Under the pieces are notes generated by a model. It was given only the letters and a program-made list of their open reading frames with translations. It did no database searches and was not told the DNA's origin. Below, piece by piece: positions 35,247-49,165 of a stretch of DNA of 64,000 nt; position 1 is the stretch's first letter; each line of letters starts with the position of its first letter. This DNA is from Tragulus kanchil (Eukaryota; Chordata; Mammalia; Artiodactyla; Tragulidae): NCBI GenBank assembly GCA_022376925.1, contig JAIOJX010000002.1, forward strand, positions 63,078,001-63,142,000, given 5' to 3'. Position numbers and translations under genes: made by a program.

Positions 35247-37459
35247 TCAGAAAGCACTCTTAACTCTGAAGGCTTATACAGAAATTATGCCTCAGGTCGT
35301 TGCTTTATTATGATATGAATGGAACATTCATTTTAGAAAACATTCACATCTGGGTCCAGAGTCATCCTAGAAAGCTCACATTTGGCCATGAAGACTTTCC
35401 TGGTCCAAATTAACAGACATCTCTTTATTTGGATCATGACATTCCCTTCCAAAGGTATTTTTAATAAGTCATTTGATTGGAGCTAGTTGAATATTAGCAA
35501 GGTTATAAGTGTTTAACCAGAATCTTACCTTTTTATAGCCCCATTTCACACATAACAGTGAGTAAGCTTAGGCTCATAGAAAACTGTTTTATTCATTTTC
35601 AGACTCTAAAAACTCACCTGGAGTTGTCTGATGGTGGCAGTATTTATTGGAATGGCATCATCCCTCTACTCCATTTGTCAGTTTGAGTCTTTAAAGTAGT
35701 TGAAAAGGACCAGTGTACCAGCCTTTTAATTTGAAACATGAAGAAAGTGAAACAACACTCAGGTAGATTTTCCATGTTCACAATAGCTGAGTGAAAATCT
35801 GGTTCTCTTGACTTTGCCATTATGGCCAAAGTTAAACAGAACACTTGCCAACCTGGGTTCTTTTGCTAGGGCAAGGCTCCTCTCCATAATATCAGTCTCA
35901 TACATTCTTCATGAAAACTCAAATCTCACCTCTTTCCCTAAGGCTTCCCCAATTATGGTAGGCATGATAGTTTTCTATTCTCCCAAACTCTTATAGCAAG
36001 TGATGTTTAAATGATTCAACTTGACATATGAATTCTCTTAATGATTGTCTGTGTGTGTGTGTGTGTGTGTGCATGTAGAGTAGTTTACCCCCACCCACCT
36101 CATCTGAGAGAGACACTCTCTAAGACCCACAGTGCATGCCTGAAACCATAGGTCATGCTGAATGCTACTTACACTGTTTCTTTCCTATACATACATACTA
36201 TGATAAAGTTTAATTTATAAATTAGGCATAATGAGAGAATATCTGAATTGCCAGCACCATGACTCTTGCACTTGAGGATATTACATAAAATAGAGATTAC
36301 TTGAACACAAGCAGTGTGATACCACGACAGTCAATCTGTTTCTTCCATTAAGTTGTCATTCTATTAGTCAGAAAGCACTCTTAACTCTGAAGGCTTATAC
36401 AGAAATTATGCCTCAGGTCGTTGCTTTATTATGATATGAATGGAACATTCATTTTAGAAAACATTCACATCTGGGTCCAGAGTCATCCTAGAAAGCTCAC
36501 ATTTGGCCATGAAGACTTTCCTGGTCCAAATTAACAGACATCTCTTTATTTGGATCATGACATTCCCTTCCAAAGGTATTTTTAATAAGTCATTTGATTG
36601 GAGCTAGTTGAATATTAGCAAGGTTATAAGTGTTTAACCAGAATCTTACCTTTTTATAGCCCCATTTCACACATAACAGTGAGTAAGCTTAGGCTCATAG
36701 AAAACTGTTTTATTCATTTTCAGACTCTAAAAACTCACCTGGAGTTGTCTGATGGTGGCAGTATTTATTGGAATGGCATCATCCCTCTACTCCATTTGTC
36801 AGTTTGAGTCTTTAAAGTAGTTGAAAAGGACCAGTGTACCAGCCTTTTAATTTGAAACATGAAGAAAGTGAAACAACACTCAGGTAGATTTTCCATGTTC
36901 ACAATAGCTGAGTGAAAATCTGGTTCTCTTGACTTTGCCATTATGGCCAAAGTTAAACAGAACACTTGCCAACCTGGGTTCTTTTGCTAGGGCAAGGCTC
37001 CTCTCCATAATATCAGTCTCATACATTCTTCATGAAAACTCAAATCTCACCTCTTTCCCTAAGGCTTCCCCAATTATGGTAGGCATGATAGTTTTCTATT
37101 CTCCCAAACTCTTATAGCAAGTGATGTTTAAATGATTCAACTTGACATATGAATTCTCTTAATGATTGTCTGTGTGTGTGTGTGTGTGTGTGCATGTAGA
37201 GTAGTTTACCCCCACCCACCTCATCTGAGAGAGACACTCTCTAAGACCCACAGTGCATGCCTGAAACCATAGGTCATGCTGAATGCTACTTACACTGTTT
37301 CTTTCCTATACATACATACTATGATAAAGTTTAATTTATAAATTAGGCATAATGAGAGAATATCTGAATTGCCAGCACCATGACTCTTGCACTTGAGGAT
37401 ATTACATAAAATAGAGATTACTTGAACACAAGCAGTGTGATACCACGACAGTCAATCTG
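35247..37459. repeat. Direct duplication 10 (copies 35247-36367 and 36368-37459)
   Basis: Period 1121. The copies are identical across about 1090 bases, including a 22-base (TG)n run at 36050-36071 and 37170-37191. After gtcaatctg the left copy continues for about 29 bases that are absent from the right copy and then restarts the unit. No transposon recognised inside. Confidence 0.96.
36050..36071. repeat. (TG)n microsatellite
   Basis: Eleven TG units. The duplicate at 37170-37191 has the same length. Confidence 0.9.
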
Positions 37460-37634
37460 AGAACCAACACAGCTACTAAGTGACTAACAGGCAAGCAGTA
37501 TATACAGCAAGGATACACTGGACAAAGGAATGATTCACATCCAGGGTGGGAGGGAGCAGGATGGCACATCAGAAAGGCACACCGTTTAAATTTATGAATT
37601 ATTTCCAGAATTTTCTATTTAGTATTTTTGGTCC

Positions 37635-37827
37635 GTGTCTGTTAGTTGCTCAGTCACATCTGACTCTTTGTGACCCCATGAATATAGCCTACGAGGCTCC
37701 TCTGTCTGTGGAATTTTCCAGGCAAGAATACTGGAATGGCTTGCGATTTCCTTCCCCAGAGGGCCTTCCTGATCCAGGAATCTCCCGCATTGTGGGCAGA
37801 TTCTTTACCCTCTGAGCCACCAGGGGA
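37635..37827 (-). mobile_element. Bov-A2 SINE, antisense
   Basis: Reverse complement of Bov-A2: ttagttgctcagtcacatc, ggcaagaatactggaatggc, cttcctgatccaggaatc and tctgagccaccaggg. Slightly shortened between the B-box region and the head. Confidence 0.9.
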
Positions 37828-38330
37828 TCATGATTGATCACAAATAACTGAAACCTTGGAAAGTGAAATCATGGAGAAGGAGGGGCTGCTATGTTCACTA
37901 CCCAACTCAATAATGATTTCTTAGAGGCAAGGAATTCAACTTTGTTTATGACTATCTTGGACTATACTCAGAGTACACATGGTAAAATGATGGATGCTTT
38001 TATGAATGAAGGAAACCAACCGTTAGTTCTCGTCCGTCATCATGACCGTCTCTGTTTTCTTACCGTGTTTACTGGTACAGCAAGGAGGATGCTTCCTCAG
38101 GATTCCTGATCAGTGGCAGGAACTTCATGCCCAGTGACATCCCTTTGTTTCACACATATGTATTGTTGGTGTACATGTGCTAGACATTGTAATACGCTTT
38201 AAGGATGTGATAGTGAACAAAGCAGAACTTATTTTTTGCAGCTCTGGAGAGGATAAGACACTGATTGAGTGAGGAAAAGGACAGTATATACACCAAAGCA
38301 GTGGTGTATGAATTTTATTTCATGGTACAT
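37828..38330. other. Unique intergenic DNA
   Basis: About 500 bases between two Bov-A2 copies; nothing recognised. Confidence 0.4.
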
Positions 38331-38527
38331 ACTTGTTGTTTTGTTGCTAAGTCCTATCTGACCCTTTGCTACCCCATGAACTGTAGCCCTCCTCTGTCTA
38401 TGGGGTTTCCCAGGCAAGAACACTGGAGTGGTTTGCTATTTCCATCTCCAGGGGATCTTCCCAACCCAGGGATAGAATCCACGTCTCCTGCTTGACAGGT
38501 GGATTCTTTACCACTGAGCCACCTTGG
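38331..38527 (-). mobile_element. Bov-A2 SINE, antisense
   Basis: Reverse complement of Bov-A2: ttgttgctaagtcctatctg, caagaacactggagtggttt, cccaacccagggatagaatc and ccactgagccacc. Ends without a clear head. Confidence 0.9.
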
Positions 38528-38774
38528 TTCATAGATTGACATTTAATTATTTAAAGCAAGCAACTGGGACTTCTTGAGGGGTAAAGATTATTAAGAAGAT
38601 GTAGTTGAGAAAGCAACAAATTCACTTTTGAAAGGTCTTAGTACATCTCAGATCAAATTTCGAAAATAGACAAGAGGCTCTAATTAAAAACAGAAGTCAA
38701 GAATGGGACCTATCATTCTTGCCTGAATCACACAAGCTTGAGCAGAGGCTGAAGATTTTTTACATATGTATACA

Positions 38775-38885
38775 ATCCTCAGAACATGCAACCCTATGAA
38801 GTAGGACCTATGATCCCATTTTACAGACAAGTGAACTGAGTCTCAGAGAGGATTAACTATTACTCAAAGGAACATAGTTTAAAAA
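38775..38885 (-). mobile_element. MIR SINE, antisense
   Basis: Diverged reverse complement of the MIR core: accctatgaagtaggaccta, ccattttacagacaagtgaa, ctgagtctcagagagg. These blocks are in MIR order. Confidence 0.78.
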
Positions 38886-39149
38886 TGACCAAATTAGAAC
38901 ATACAACATGAGCTTGTCATCTTGAAAGCCTTTTAAATTTTACTAAAAGATTTCATATTGCCTCTGTGTCACCCGCCCCCGTCTTAGATTTTTTTAAGAT
39001 GATGTGTCTTCAAGAATGTCATGAGCATTTCTTACACAAGTGTTCACTGGCCTCTCAGTATATAGAAATAGTACAATCTAATGCTGAAGAGTCCCTTGTG
39101 ATGGGACCGGAGAGGAGACAGCTGCCACACTGATTTTCTGAAGATAGAC

Positions 39150-39260
39150 TGAGCACTTTGAGGGAACACTACATGTAATCTTTTATCCTTTGAGCTCCAT
39201 GTTGCCTGGACTGTAATGTGTGCTCCATGAATGGAGGTTGAGTAGGTGACTGAGTAAATT
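39150..39260 (+). mobile_element. Possible L2 3' end remnant
   Basis: Contains ggactgtaatgtgtgctcca followed by tgaatgg, which resembles the gaatgtaagctccatgagg block of L2 in sense orientation. The similarity is weak and limited to this part. Confidence 0.3.
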
Positions 39261-39899
39261 AATGATGAAAACTATCTCTTACTTGCCAGCTTATGTTTTG
39301 TGTGTGACCAGGTAATGCTGGCCAAATTCAGGAACAGAAGAAGTCACTTAGGCTGTGCTCTGAAAGATTTTTTTAATCTTTTTAAATTACTGCTCTTTTT
39401 ATGAGATATAAAAAAAGCAAGGGAAAATTCCATGGTGCTTCAAGAATGTGGGATGGGCATTCTCACTTCTGCACTGTGAATGGCTATTTGGACTCAAGGT
39501 GACTTGACCCATTTGTTGTATAAAAGTATCTATTTCTCTGAATTCTATTACAAGCTTTGGCGTATGACTTTCTCTCTTTCTCTCAAATAACACATTTAAC
39601 TCAGAAAAGGTTCAATGCAATGAATGTCAGGAAACTACAAATTTTAACAGTACGAACATTTTGTAAAAAGTTACAGGGGGCTTGATAAAACAACAGTGAT
39701 ATCAAAAATATGAACTTTTCTTTGTTTAGTCTCCAGCAATAGAGTGGAAATTCAATATATTAGTTTAAGGACTGTAGAAAATGAATGCAACGAAACTGTC
39801 AGATATGATATAGGAAAAGTATCTGAGAAACCCTTGAACAAAAACGTAAGCAGTGGACTCTTTCAGTACTACTTCCTTCTATAAAACTATATGAATTTG

Positions 39900-40097
39900 T
39901 GGTGGTGGTTTAGTCGCTAAGTCATGTCTGACTCTTGTGACCCCATGGACCATAGCCTGCCAGACTCCTCTGTCCAGAGCATTCTCCAGGTAATACTGGA
40001 GTGGGTTGCCCTTTCCTTCTCCAGGGCATCTTCCTAATCCAGGAACTAAACCTGGATCTCCTGCATTGCAGGCAGATTCATTACTAACTGAGCTACG
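39900..40097 (-). mobile_element. Bov-A2 SINE, antisense
   Basis: Reverse complement of Bov-A2: ggtttagtcgctaagtcatg, taatactggagtgggttgcc, cttcctaatccaggaac and cattactaactgagctac. Confidence 0.9.
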
Positions 40098-41069
40098 ATT
40101 GATCTACGAAAAATGTATGTTCTGAGAATATGAAGTCCAAGATGGTGCAAAGTCTCAGGCTGAAACATTTAACTTTCCATGCTCTGGTAGATTTTTTAAT
40201 ACGATGATGAGTGACAGGACACTGAATTTTTTAACGGAGAATTTGGTAACCCAGGGTCCACAGAGTTAACACAAATCCTCCTCTTCAATAAAGACAGCCA
40301 CCAAGGGTCCTGATTACAGGAGGGGTCATAGCTCACTCCATCATCTATCTTCTAAAACCTTCATTTTGGTGTCATGTTAAACTGGCATAACTCCTTGTGG
40401 ATGGGCACAGTGCCAACATAACAGATGGCTCTGAGCATGAAAACTATCTCTTACTTGCCAGCTTATGTTTTGTGTGTGACCAGGTAATGCTGGCCAAATT
40501 CAGGAACAGAAGAAGTCACTTAGGCTGTGCTCTGAAAGATTTTTAATCTTTTTAAATTACTGCTCTTTTTATGAGATATAAAAAAAGCAAGGGAAAATTC
40601 CATGGTGCTTCAAGAATGTGGGATGGGCATTCTCACTTCTGCACTGTGAATGGCTATTTGGACTCAAGGTGACTTGACCCATTTGTTGTATAAAAGTATC
40701 TATTTCTCTGAATTCTATTACAAGCTTTGGCGTATGACTTTCTCTCTTTCTCTCAAATAACACATTTAACTCAGAAAAGGTTCAATGCAATGAATGTCAG
40801 GAAACTACAAATTTTAACAGTACGAACATTTTGTAAAAAGTTACAGGGGGCTTGATAAAACAACAGTGATATCAAAAATATGAACTTTTCTTTGTTTAGT
40901 CTCCAGCAATAGAGTGGAAATTCAATATATTAGTTTAAGGACTGTAGAAAATGAATGCAACGAAACTGTCAGATATGATATAGGAAAAGTATCTGAGAAA
41001 CCCTTGAACAAAAACGTAAGCAGTGGACTCTTTCAGTACTACTTCCTTCTATAAAACTATATGAATTTG

Positions 41070-41267
41070 TGGTGGTGGTTTAGTCGCTAAGTCATGTCTG
41101 ACTCTTGTGACCCCATGGACCATAGCCTGCCAGACTCCTCTGTCCAGAGCATTCTCCAGGTAATACTGGAGTGGGTTGCCCTTTCCTTCTCCAGGGCATC
41201 TTCCTAATCCAGGAACTAAACCTGGATCTCCTGCATTGCAGGCAGATTCATTACTAACTGAGCTACG
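41070..41267 (-). mobile_element. Bov-A2 SINE, antisense, duplicate of 39900
   Basis: The right-copy version of the same Bov-A2 in duplication 11. Confidence 0.9.
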
Positions 41268-41391
41268 ATTGATCTACGAAAAATGTATGTTCTGAGAATA
41301 TGAAGTCCAAGATGGTGCAAAGTCTCAGGCTGAAACATTTAACTTTCCATGCTCTGGTAGATTTTTTAATACGATGATGAGTGACAGGACA

Positions 41392-43645
41392 CTGAATTTT
41401 TTTTTAACGGAGAATTTGGTAACCCAGGGTCCACAGAGTTAACACAAATCCTCCTCTTCAATAAAGACAGCCACCAAGGGTCCTGATTACAGGAGGGGTC
41501 ATAGCTCACTCCATCATCTATCTTCTAAAACCTTCATTTTGGTGTCATGTTAAACTGGCATAACTCCTTGTGGATGGGCACAGTGCCAACATAACAGATG
41601 GCTCTGAGCTGGGTGTGCCAAGGGACCAGGATGTGCATCAAGTTGGACTATTAGAAATGGTGTTTCTGTCCAGAAGTGCTGTTCATATAAATATTTTTGC
41701 ACATTTATAGTTCTTATTTTTAAAGTTAATACCCCAGTCTATGTGACACACACACACAACCTCTCACAATTGCTTTAGAATTTTATAAATTAAACACTTT
41801 AACCAAATTTTGAATATAAACAAATCCAGACTCAATAGTATAATGCGGATAACATGGGATAGAATATTTAACCTGAGGTCAGTGTTTCAAATCTAGCCAC
41901 ACTGATAAAATATAGAAAATATTTTTGAATAGTATGTGTCATGTTCATTATTTTATTGAACCATTTTTTTTAAATTCCTACTCAGATTTGTCTAGTGTGA
42001 ATTATATGAAATATATATATTTAAAGAAAATGTATACTAGAGCAAAATGTTACAATATCACATCAGTCACAGTGACTTTATTTCTCCTTTTTCATAATTT
42101 CAATTACTCTTAAAAAAAACAACAACAAAGCAAAATCCCAACAATTTAGGATTTTATGGAATTATAAATATATGTGCATCCCAAGAGTTTTTGGTATTTG
42201 CAGCCAATACCTAGTTTTTGGATTCTTAGGATACAGAATAGTAACAAATACAAATTTATACCAAAAATGTAGCAGACAGTAGAGGTCTGAAAGCTACTCA
42301 GGACCAAGCTTCTTTGGGAATAGCAGTCTGAAATCAATTATATAAATCACTCCCCAAAAGGCAGCAAAGGCCAACAGCAAATGAAATGTGCTTTCGAGGG
42401 CCAATGCCTTCTAGGACAATGCCTCAAGTAGGTGAGGTTTACAATCTGCCCAAGTTGAAGCTTCCAGGGTATAGGCTTTGCCATTCCAGGTAAAATAATT
42501 ATAAGAGAGCAAACACTTCTGAATTTTTAACGGAGAATTTGGTAACCCAGGGTCCACAGAGTTAACACAAATCCTCCTCTTCAATAAAGACAGCCACCAA
42601 GGGTCCTGATTACAGGAGGGGTCATAGCTCACTCCATCATCTATCTTCTAAAACCTTCATTTTGGTGTCATGTTAAACTGGCATAACTCCTTGTGGATGG
42701 GCACAGTGCCAACATAACAGATGGCTCTGAGCTGGGTGTGCCAAGGGACCAGGATGTGCATCAAGTTGGACTATTAGAAATGGTGTTTCTGTCCAGAAGT
42801 GCTGTTCATATAAATATTTTTGCACATTTATAGTTCTTATTTTTAAAGTTAATACCCCAGTCTATGTGACACACACACACAACCTCTCACAATTGCTTTA
42901 GAATTTTATAAATTAAACACTTTAACCAAATTTTGAATATAAACAAATCCAGACTCAATAGTATAATGCGGATAACATGGGATAGAATATTTAACCTGAG
43001 GTCAGTGTTTCAAATCTAGCCACACTGATAAAATATAGAAAATATTTTTGAATAGTATGTGTCATGTTCATTATTTTATTGAACCATTTTTTTTAAATTC
43101 CTACTCAGATTTGTCTAGTGTGAATTATATGAAATATATATATTTAAAGAAAATGTATACTAGAGCAAAATGTTACAATATCACATCAGTCACAGTGACT
43201 TTATTTCTCCTTTTTCATAATTTCAATTACTCTTAAAAAAAAAAACAACAAAGCAAAATCCCAACAATTTAGGATTTTATGGAATTATAAATATATGTGC
43301 ATCCCAAGAGTTTTTGGTATTTGCAGCCAATACCTAGTTTTTGGATTCTTAGGATACAGAATAGTAACAAATACAAATTTATACCAAAAATGTAGCAGAC
43401 AGTAGAGGTCTGAAAGCTACTCAGGACCAAGCTTCTTTGGGAATAGCAGTCTGAAATCAATTATATAAATCACTCCCCAAAAGGCAGCAAAGGCCAACAG
43501 CAAATGAAATGTGCTTTCGAGGGCCAATGCCTTCTAGGACAATGCCTCAAGTAGGTGAGGTTTACAATCTGCCCAAGTTGAAGCTTCCAGGGTATAGGCT
43601 TTGCCATTCCAGGTAAAATAATTATAAGAGAGCAAACACTTCTGA
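41392..43645. repeat. Direct duplication 12 (copies 41392-42518 and 42519-43645)
   Basis: Period 1127 at the start and 1123 after a T-run difference. The interior is identical apart from one A-run (acaacaacaaag against aaaaacaacaaag). The join shares only ctgaa with the flanks. Bases 41392-41609 also occur at about 40225-40436, so this segment is present three times. Confidence 0.96.
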
Positions 43646-43860
43646 AGCACCTATTCCTTGTTCATCCCTGGACTGTGTCCAGCATATAGAGTGACCTTAT
43701 CACTAATCACAGCAGAGACTGAGCGTGGGCAGGATAAGCCCTATGTTCCATTCGGGGAAATTGTGTCTTAGAGGATTAATTGCCCAAGGTCACACAGATG
43801 CTAAATATTCAGAGCTGGCTTCCTCGCCCAGATTTTTCTGATTTTAAAAATGTCAGTTTG
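43640..43860 (-). mobile_element. MIR SINE, antisense
   Basis: Diverged reverse complement of MIR: gaagcacctattccttg near the start, ttgcccaaggtcacacagat at the conserved core, and cagagctggcttcctcgccc. Immediately follows the end of duplication 12. Confidence 0.75.
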
Positions 43861-44009
43861 TGTACTAATATTATGATGATTACCTTTGATGACCTGGCAA
43901 ATGGAGCCAAATCAATAGTCAAACTTGGTGATACATTATGGACTTGGGGGTTGCTGTTCTTATCTAAAATAAGGGTGTCACATACATTATGGGGTTTTTT
44001 TAATTATTT

Positions 44010-44250
44010 TTTAATTTGTCCTCTTTATATTGATTTTTTATCTATTTATTTTTATCCATCTTTATTCTTTGGCCTGTGTGGGCCTCCCATTGCAGTGGCC
44101 TCTCTCATTGCAGAGCACCGGCTCTGGGTACGTGCGCTCCAGAGCTTTAAGCTCCGTGGCACATGGGATCCTCCCAGGCCAGGGATCAAACCAGTGCCCC
44201 TTAAACTGCCATACAGACTCTTTACCCAGTGGACCACCAGGGAAGCCCCA
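44010..44250 (-). mobile_element. CHR-2/Bov-tA-type SINE, antisense
   Basis: Reverse complement of the CHR-type SINE: ttggcctgtgtgggcctccc, agcaccggctctgggta, ccagggatcaaaccagtgcc at the B box and gaccaccagggaagcccc at the head. T-rich tail upstream near 43990-44060. Confidence 0.9.
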
Positions 44251-45404
44251 TCATGGTTTATAAAGTAAGTGCAGTGAAACTGCCCAGCAGCCAGTTAGCA
44301 TCGAGGAGATGCTTCTATTTAGTGCAGAAACTGTGGTGAGCAGGACCTGCATAGTAAGCTAATTGCTTTCAGAGTCTGAAAATGAGAGGATACAGCTACT
44401 TAGGTAGGATACTTTATTGATCAAAGTTTCATTCTGATATCTTCTCTGAGTCCAGTTAAGATTAATTGGTGAATACCCAGGTCTTCCTATGATCTTCTAG
44501 AACTGAAAGTATGAGACGCTTGGAACAGATAGAAGGATCATTCACTGGCTACAGGAGCCAAACTTTAAAATTACAGTGTGTTGGTGATGAAGTTAGACCA
44601 CATTGAAAATTATTTATCTTGAGGAAAATGTGGATTTTGTGAAAATATTTAAAGACTTAGAAAATACAATAGACATGTTTTTTCACTTGAAATATAAATA
44701 TAGTTGGAATATATAAATATCACTAGAAAATGAAATCAAATTATAACAAGAGTTAATTTTCAAAATCAGTGTTTTGCTGAATCTACTGAGGATTTTCACA
44801 GATAAGTTTCTAATATTATCATTAGGAGGTTAATAGATATTGTTTTTCTATAATCCTTTAATTATTACTTTTTTCAATAATTCACTGAACCAATGTTTTT
44901 TTTTAACTCAGTGTTTTCTGTTTGAAAAAAATCTCATGGTCTTCCACAGTTTCAGAGAATGTTGTAATAAGCTAATGATGCTCAAGAACATGAGCAGGGG
45001 CGACACTTTCGTTCTTAAACTCTTGACTCTATTATATTTCCCTTGCAAAGTGAAATGTTTTTTATGATTTTTTTCTTTTACTTTCATGGTACATTGCTGT
45101 ACTTGATGCGATTTCAGGGTAATTTTATACAATTTTGTAAATGGCGTAAGTGTTGTAATACTCTGAAATACACTGCAAGGTGTTTTAAAATCTGTCATTT
45201 CCATTCAGAAGAAAACACACCAAATATTCAATAAGCATTTGCAAAGAAGTCAACTTCAGAACCCCTAGTGTGCAGAGAAGTTTGATTTACCTGTCTCCAC
45301 CTCTTTCCATTTCCTTTGGGCAAACATGGGCTCTAGCTTTCAGAATTCATAAAGGCCTTTGATTTTGAACAGTTGATGCTAAGTTCTGTGTTTCATTTAA
45401 GAGC
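44251..45404. other. Unique intergenic DNA
   Basis: About 1.15 kb of AT-rich single-copy sequence. Short frames at 44840-45234 on both strands have no recognisable domain. Confidence 0.45.
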
Positions 45405-47406
45405 AAAATTCTTACCGATTTCCAGAGCAACTAGGTGGTCGGTATACAACTTGTCACTTGTATCCCTTCTGAACACAGCTGATGTAGTGGTTACAGGCTT
45501 TGTTTTGTTTTAGTTTATTTTCACATAAATCATCCTTTCTAGGTCCCCAAATCATTGAATGTGGACTTTCCTATAAATATTACATACCTATTATTGAAGA
45601 AGGTCTGTGTTTCTTAGGACTTTGATAGTTAACCTTCGGTGCTTTCAAATTTCCTAAAGTAGCACCAAGACTGTTCACTCTAGTACATAAAATTGGTTGT
45701 TTAGAATTCATATAGCTTTTCACACTTTTTTCCAGATCATTCAAGCCGTTGTCGGTTTTCCCTAATAAAGCTAATCTTCGGTTCTACATTTAGCCATAGT
45801 ATGCCAGTACAGTTCACATTTTGATTCACCGTAAAATTCTAACATTTCCTATAATTTCATCCTAGAGTTTGAGTTACTTTAATTGATTGTCCTTTGATCT
45901 CTTGGAGACAATTGCATTTTCCTTCTCTAATGAAGCTTGTGTTATTTTAGCCAAGTGAATGTTGCACCAAATGGTAGAAGAAATCTTGAAGGGGAGTGGG
46001 CTTTTCTCCATGGAGGTTGAGAATAGCAGCATAATTCATTTTTGAGTTAGCAGGCAATTTGTCCCCAAATCCTTTCTTAGGCCATGATTACATTTTGCCT
46101 TCTGAGCTATTTTGTAATGGTGTAATGTATTGTCAGGGTTCTCTGAATTATTTCTAACAACTAACCAGTTCAGTAAGTTGGTGTGGCCCTTATTCAGCAG
46201 CCAGAATTTACAATAGGAGCAAAAAGCATGCAGAGTGAACTCTTGTTTTTGATGTTTGGGCCACACATTTTGCTCCACTTATTTACACTTTAATAATTTG
46301 AAATTGGCATTTCTAGAAATTCATTTTCAAGGGGATTCATGCAACTTATCTAACAGTGAGTTAATTTGAAATCTGTGCATTTCAGTAGTTTAAAAATTCT
46401 TACCGATTTCCAGAGCAACTAGGTGGTCGGTATACAACTTGTCACTTGTATCCCTTCTGAACACAGCTGATGTAGTGGTTACAGGCTTTGTTTTGTTTTA
46501 GTTTATTTTCACATAAATCATCCTTTCTAGGTCCCCAAATCATTGAATGTGGACTTTCCTATAAATATTACATACCTATTATTGAAGAAGGTCTGTGTTT
46601 CTTAGGACTTTGATAGTTAACCTTCGGTGCTTTCAAATTTCCTAAAGTAGCACCAAGACTGTTCACTCTAGTACATAAAATTGGTTGTTTAGAATTCATA
46701 TAGCTTTTCACACTTTTTTCCAGATCATTCAAGCCGTTGTCGGTTTTCCCTAATAAAGCTAATCTTCGGTTCTACATTTAGCCATAGTATGCCAGTACAG
46801 TTCACATTTTGATTCACCGTAAAATTCTAACATTTCCTATAATTTCATCCTAGAGTTTGAGTTACTTTAATTGATTGTCCTTTGATCTCTTGGAGACAAT
46901 TGCATTTTCCTTCTCTAATGAAGCTTGTGTTATTTTAGCCAAGTGAATGTTGCACCAAATGGTAGAAGAAATCTTGAAGGGGAGTGGGCTTTTCTCCATG
47001 GAGGTTGAGAATAGCAGCATAATTCATTTTTGAGTTAGCAGGCAATTTGTCCCCAAATCCTTTCTTAGGCCATGATTACATTTTGCCTTCTGAGCTATTT
47101 TGTAATGGTGTAATGTATTGTCAGGGTTCTCTGAATTATTTCTAACAACTAACCAGTTCAGTAAGTTGGTGTGGCCCTTATTCAGCAGCCAGAATTTACA
47201 ATAGGAGCAAAAGCATGCAGAGTGAACTCTTGTTTTTGATGTTTGGGCCACACATTTTGCTCCACTTATTTACACTTTAATAATTTGAAATTGGCATTTC
47301 TAGAAATTCATTTTCAAGGGGATTCATGCAACTTATCTAACAGTGAGTTAAAACTTCATCGAAATCTCAGTAGTTAAACTGAATGTGAAAGAAGTCAGTA
47401 GTTTAA
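45405..47406. repeat. Direct duplication 13 (copies 45405-46392 and 46393-47406)
   Basis: Period 988, the shortest of the series. The interior is identical apart from one A in gcaaaaagc against gcaaaagc. The left copy tail (46350-46392) lacks about 25 bases relative to 47340-47406. No recognisable transposon in the unit. Confidence 0.95.
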
Positions 47407-47769
47407 AGTTATATTCTCTTCTGTGCATTGTGTTTATCTTTAAGGCATTTATCTCCATGGTTTTATCTAGTTTGAGTCAAAGAAACGATTAAAGATGAAG
47501 TGCAGAACATGGTAGGGGGAAAGAGGAAGCCTAATCCATAGATAGAAACTGAGAAGATCTGATCTGTACCCATAACCAGCACTGATTTATGAACAGTCCT
47601 GTTTTTTGTTAACCATTAATGTCAGAACTCCAGGCTTTAGAACCTCTCTGTCATCTCTGTTCCCTCCCCCAAATTTTACTTGCTATATGTATACTTAAAT
47701 GTTGTCTCCTGAAATCCTCTTAATTCCTCACAATCAAAAGTGATATCCAGGATGATGCTTTACTGCTAA

Positions 47770-48080
47770 AATGTCAGGATAAAAGAGCTTGAGATCCCTC
47801 CTATAAGCAATGGAGAGCCATTCAAAGATTTTAATTGAGGGTGGGAACGGGATCAAGCTCGTGCATTAGCTGTGCATTCTTGTAAATGTGTAGAGGTCAG
47901 ATTGGAAAAAGTAGAAGACAGGAGGTAGGAGATTAACCATTGTGAGATTGTTTTGATGGGGTCTGAACTGGGTGAGCATCACTGGAGGAAGAAAAAGGAG
48001 AGACTTTAGAGAGATCCTCTGGATGCAGAATCAGCAGGACTTAATGACTGATTGGCTATGAAAAGCAAGGAGAATGAGAA
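47770..48080 (-). mobile_element. Possible L2 LINE remnant, antisense
   Basis: Blocks such as caatggagagccattcaaag, attttaattgagggtgggaa and gatcaagctcgtg resemble reverse-oriented L2 sequence at considerable divergence. Duplicated at 48855-49165. Confidence 0.5.
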
Positions 48081-48854
48081 ATCTAATGAATCCAGAATTT
48101 TGAGGAGATAATCAGACTTACTCAGAGAAATCCGTTTCTTTGAAACCTATTAGGCCATGATTACATTTTGCCTTCTGAGCTATTTTGTAATGGTGTAATG
48201 TATTGTCAGGGTTCTCTGAATTATTTCTAACAACTAACCAGTTCAGTAAGTTGGTGTGGCCCTTATTCAGCAGCCAGAATTTACAATAGGAGCAAAAAGC
48301 ATGCAGAGTGAACTCTTGTTTTTGATGTTTGGGCCACACATTTTGCTCCACTTATTTACACTTTAATAATTTGAAATTGGCATTTCTAGAAATTCATTTT
48401 CAAGGGGATTCATGCAACTTATCTAACAGTGAGTTAAAACTTCATCGAAATCTCAGTAGTTAAACTGAATGTGAAAGAAGTCAGTAGTTTAAAGTTATAT
48501 TCTCTTCTGTGCATTGTGTTTATCTTTAAGGCATTTATCTCCATGGTTTTATCTAGTTTGAGTCAAAGAAAAGATTAAAGATGAAGTGCAGAACATGGTA
48601 GGGGGAAAGAGGAAGCCTAATCCATAGATAGAAACTGAGAAGATCTGATCTGTACCCATAACCAGCACTGATTTATGAACAGTCCTGTTTTTTGTTAACC
48701 ATTAATGTCAGAACTCCAGGCTTTAGAACCTCTCTGTCATCTCTGTTCCCTCCCCCAAATTTTACTTGCTATATGTATACTTAAATGTTGTCTCCTGAAA
48801 TCCTCTTAATTCCTCACAATCAAAAGTGATATCCAGGATGATGCTTTACTGCTA

Positions 48855-49165
48855 AAATGTCAGGATAAAAGAGCTTGAGATCCCTCCTATAAGCAATGGA
48901 GAGCCATTCAAAGATTTTAATTGAGGGTGGGAACGGGATCAAGCTCGTGCATTAGCTGTGCATTCTTGTAAATGTGTAGAGGTCAGATTGGAAAAAGTAG
49001 AAGACAGGAGGTAGGAGATTAACCATTGTGAGATTGTTTTGATGGGGTCTGAACTGGGTGAGCATCACTGGAGGAAGAAAAAGGAGAGACTTTAGAGAGA
49101 TCCTCTGGATGCAGAATCAGCAGGACTTAATGACTGATTGGCTATGAAAAGCAAGGAGAATGAGA
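48855..49165 (-). mobile_element. Possible L2 LINE remnant, duplicate of 47770
   Basis: The right-copy version within duplication 14. Confidence 0.5.

Larger units (their letters stand above)
39265..41609. repeat. Direct duplication 11 (copies 39265-40436 and 40437-41609)
   Basis: Period 1172 at the start, 1170 after a two-base T-run difference near 39370. The left copy also has a T-run three bases shorter near 40230. It contains one antisense Bov-A2 per copy. The last 215 bases of the right copy are repeated again by duplication 12. Confidence 0.96.

Noticed and set aside
43780..44268. 162-codon plus-strand frame
   Set aside because: It runs from a MIR remnant through unique DNA into an antisense CHR-type SINE; the C-terminal half is SINE sequence.
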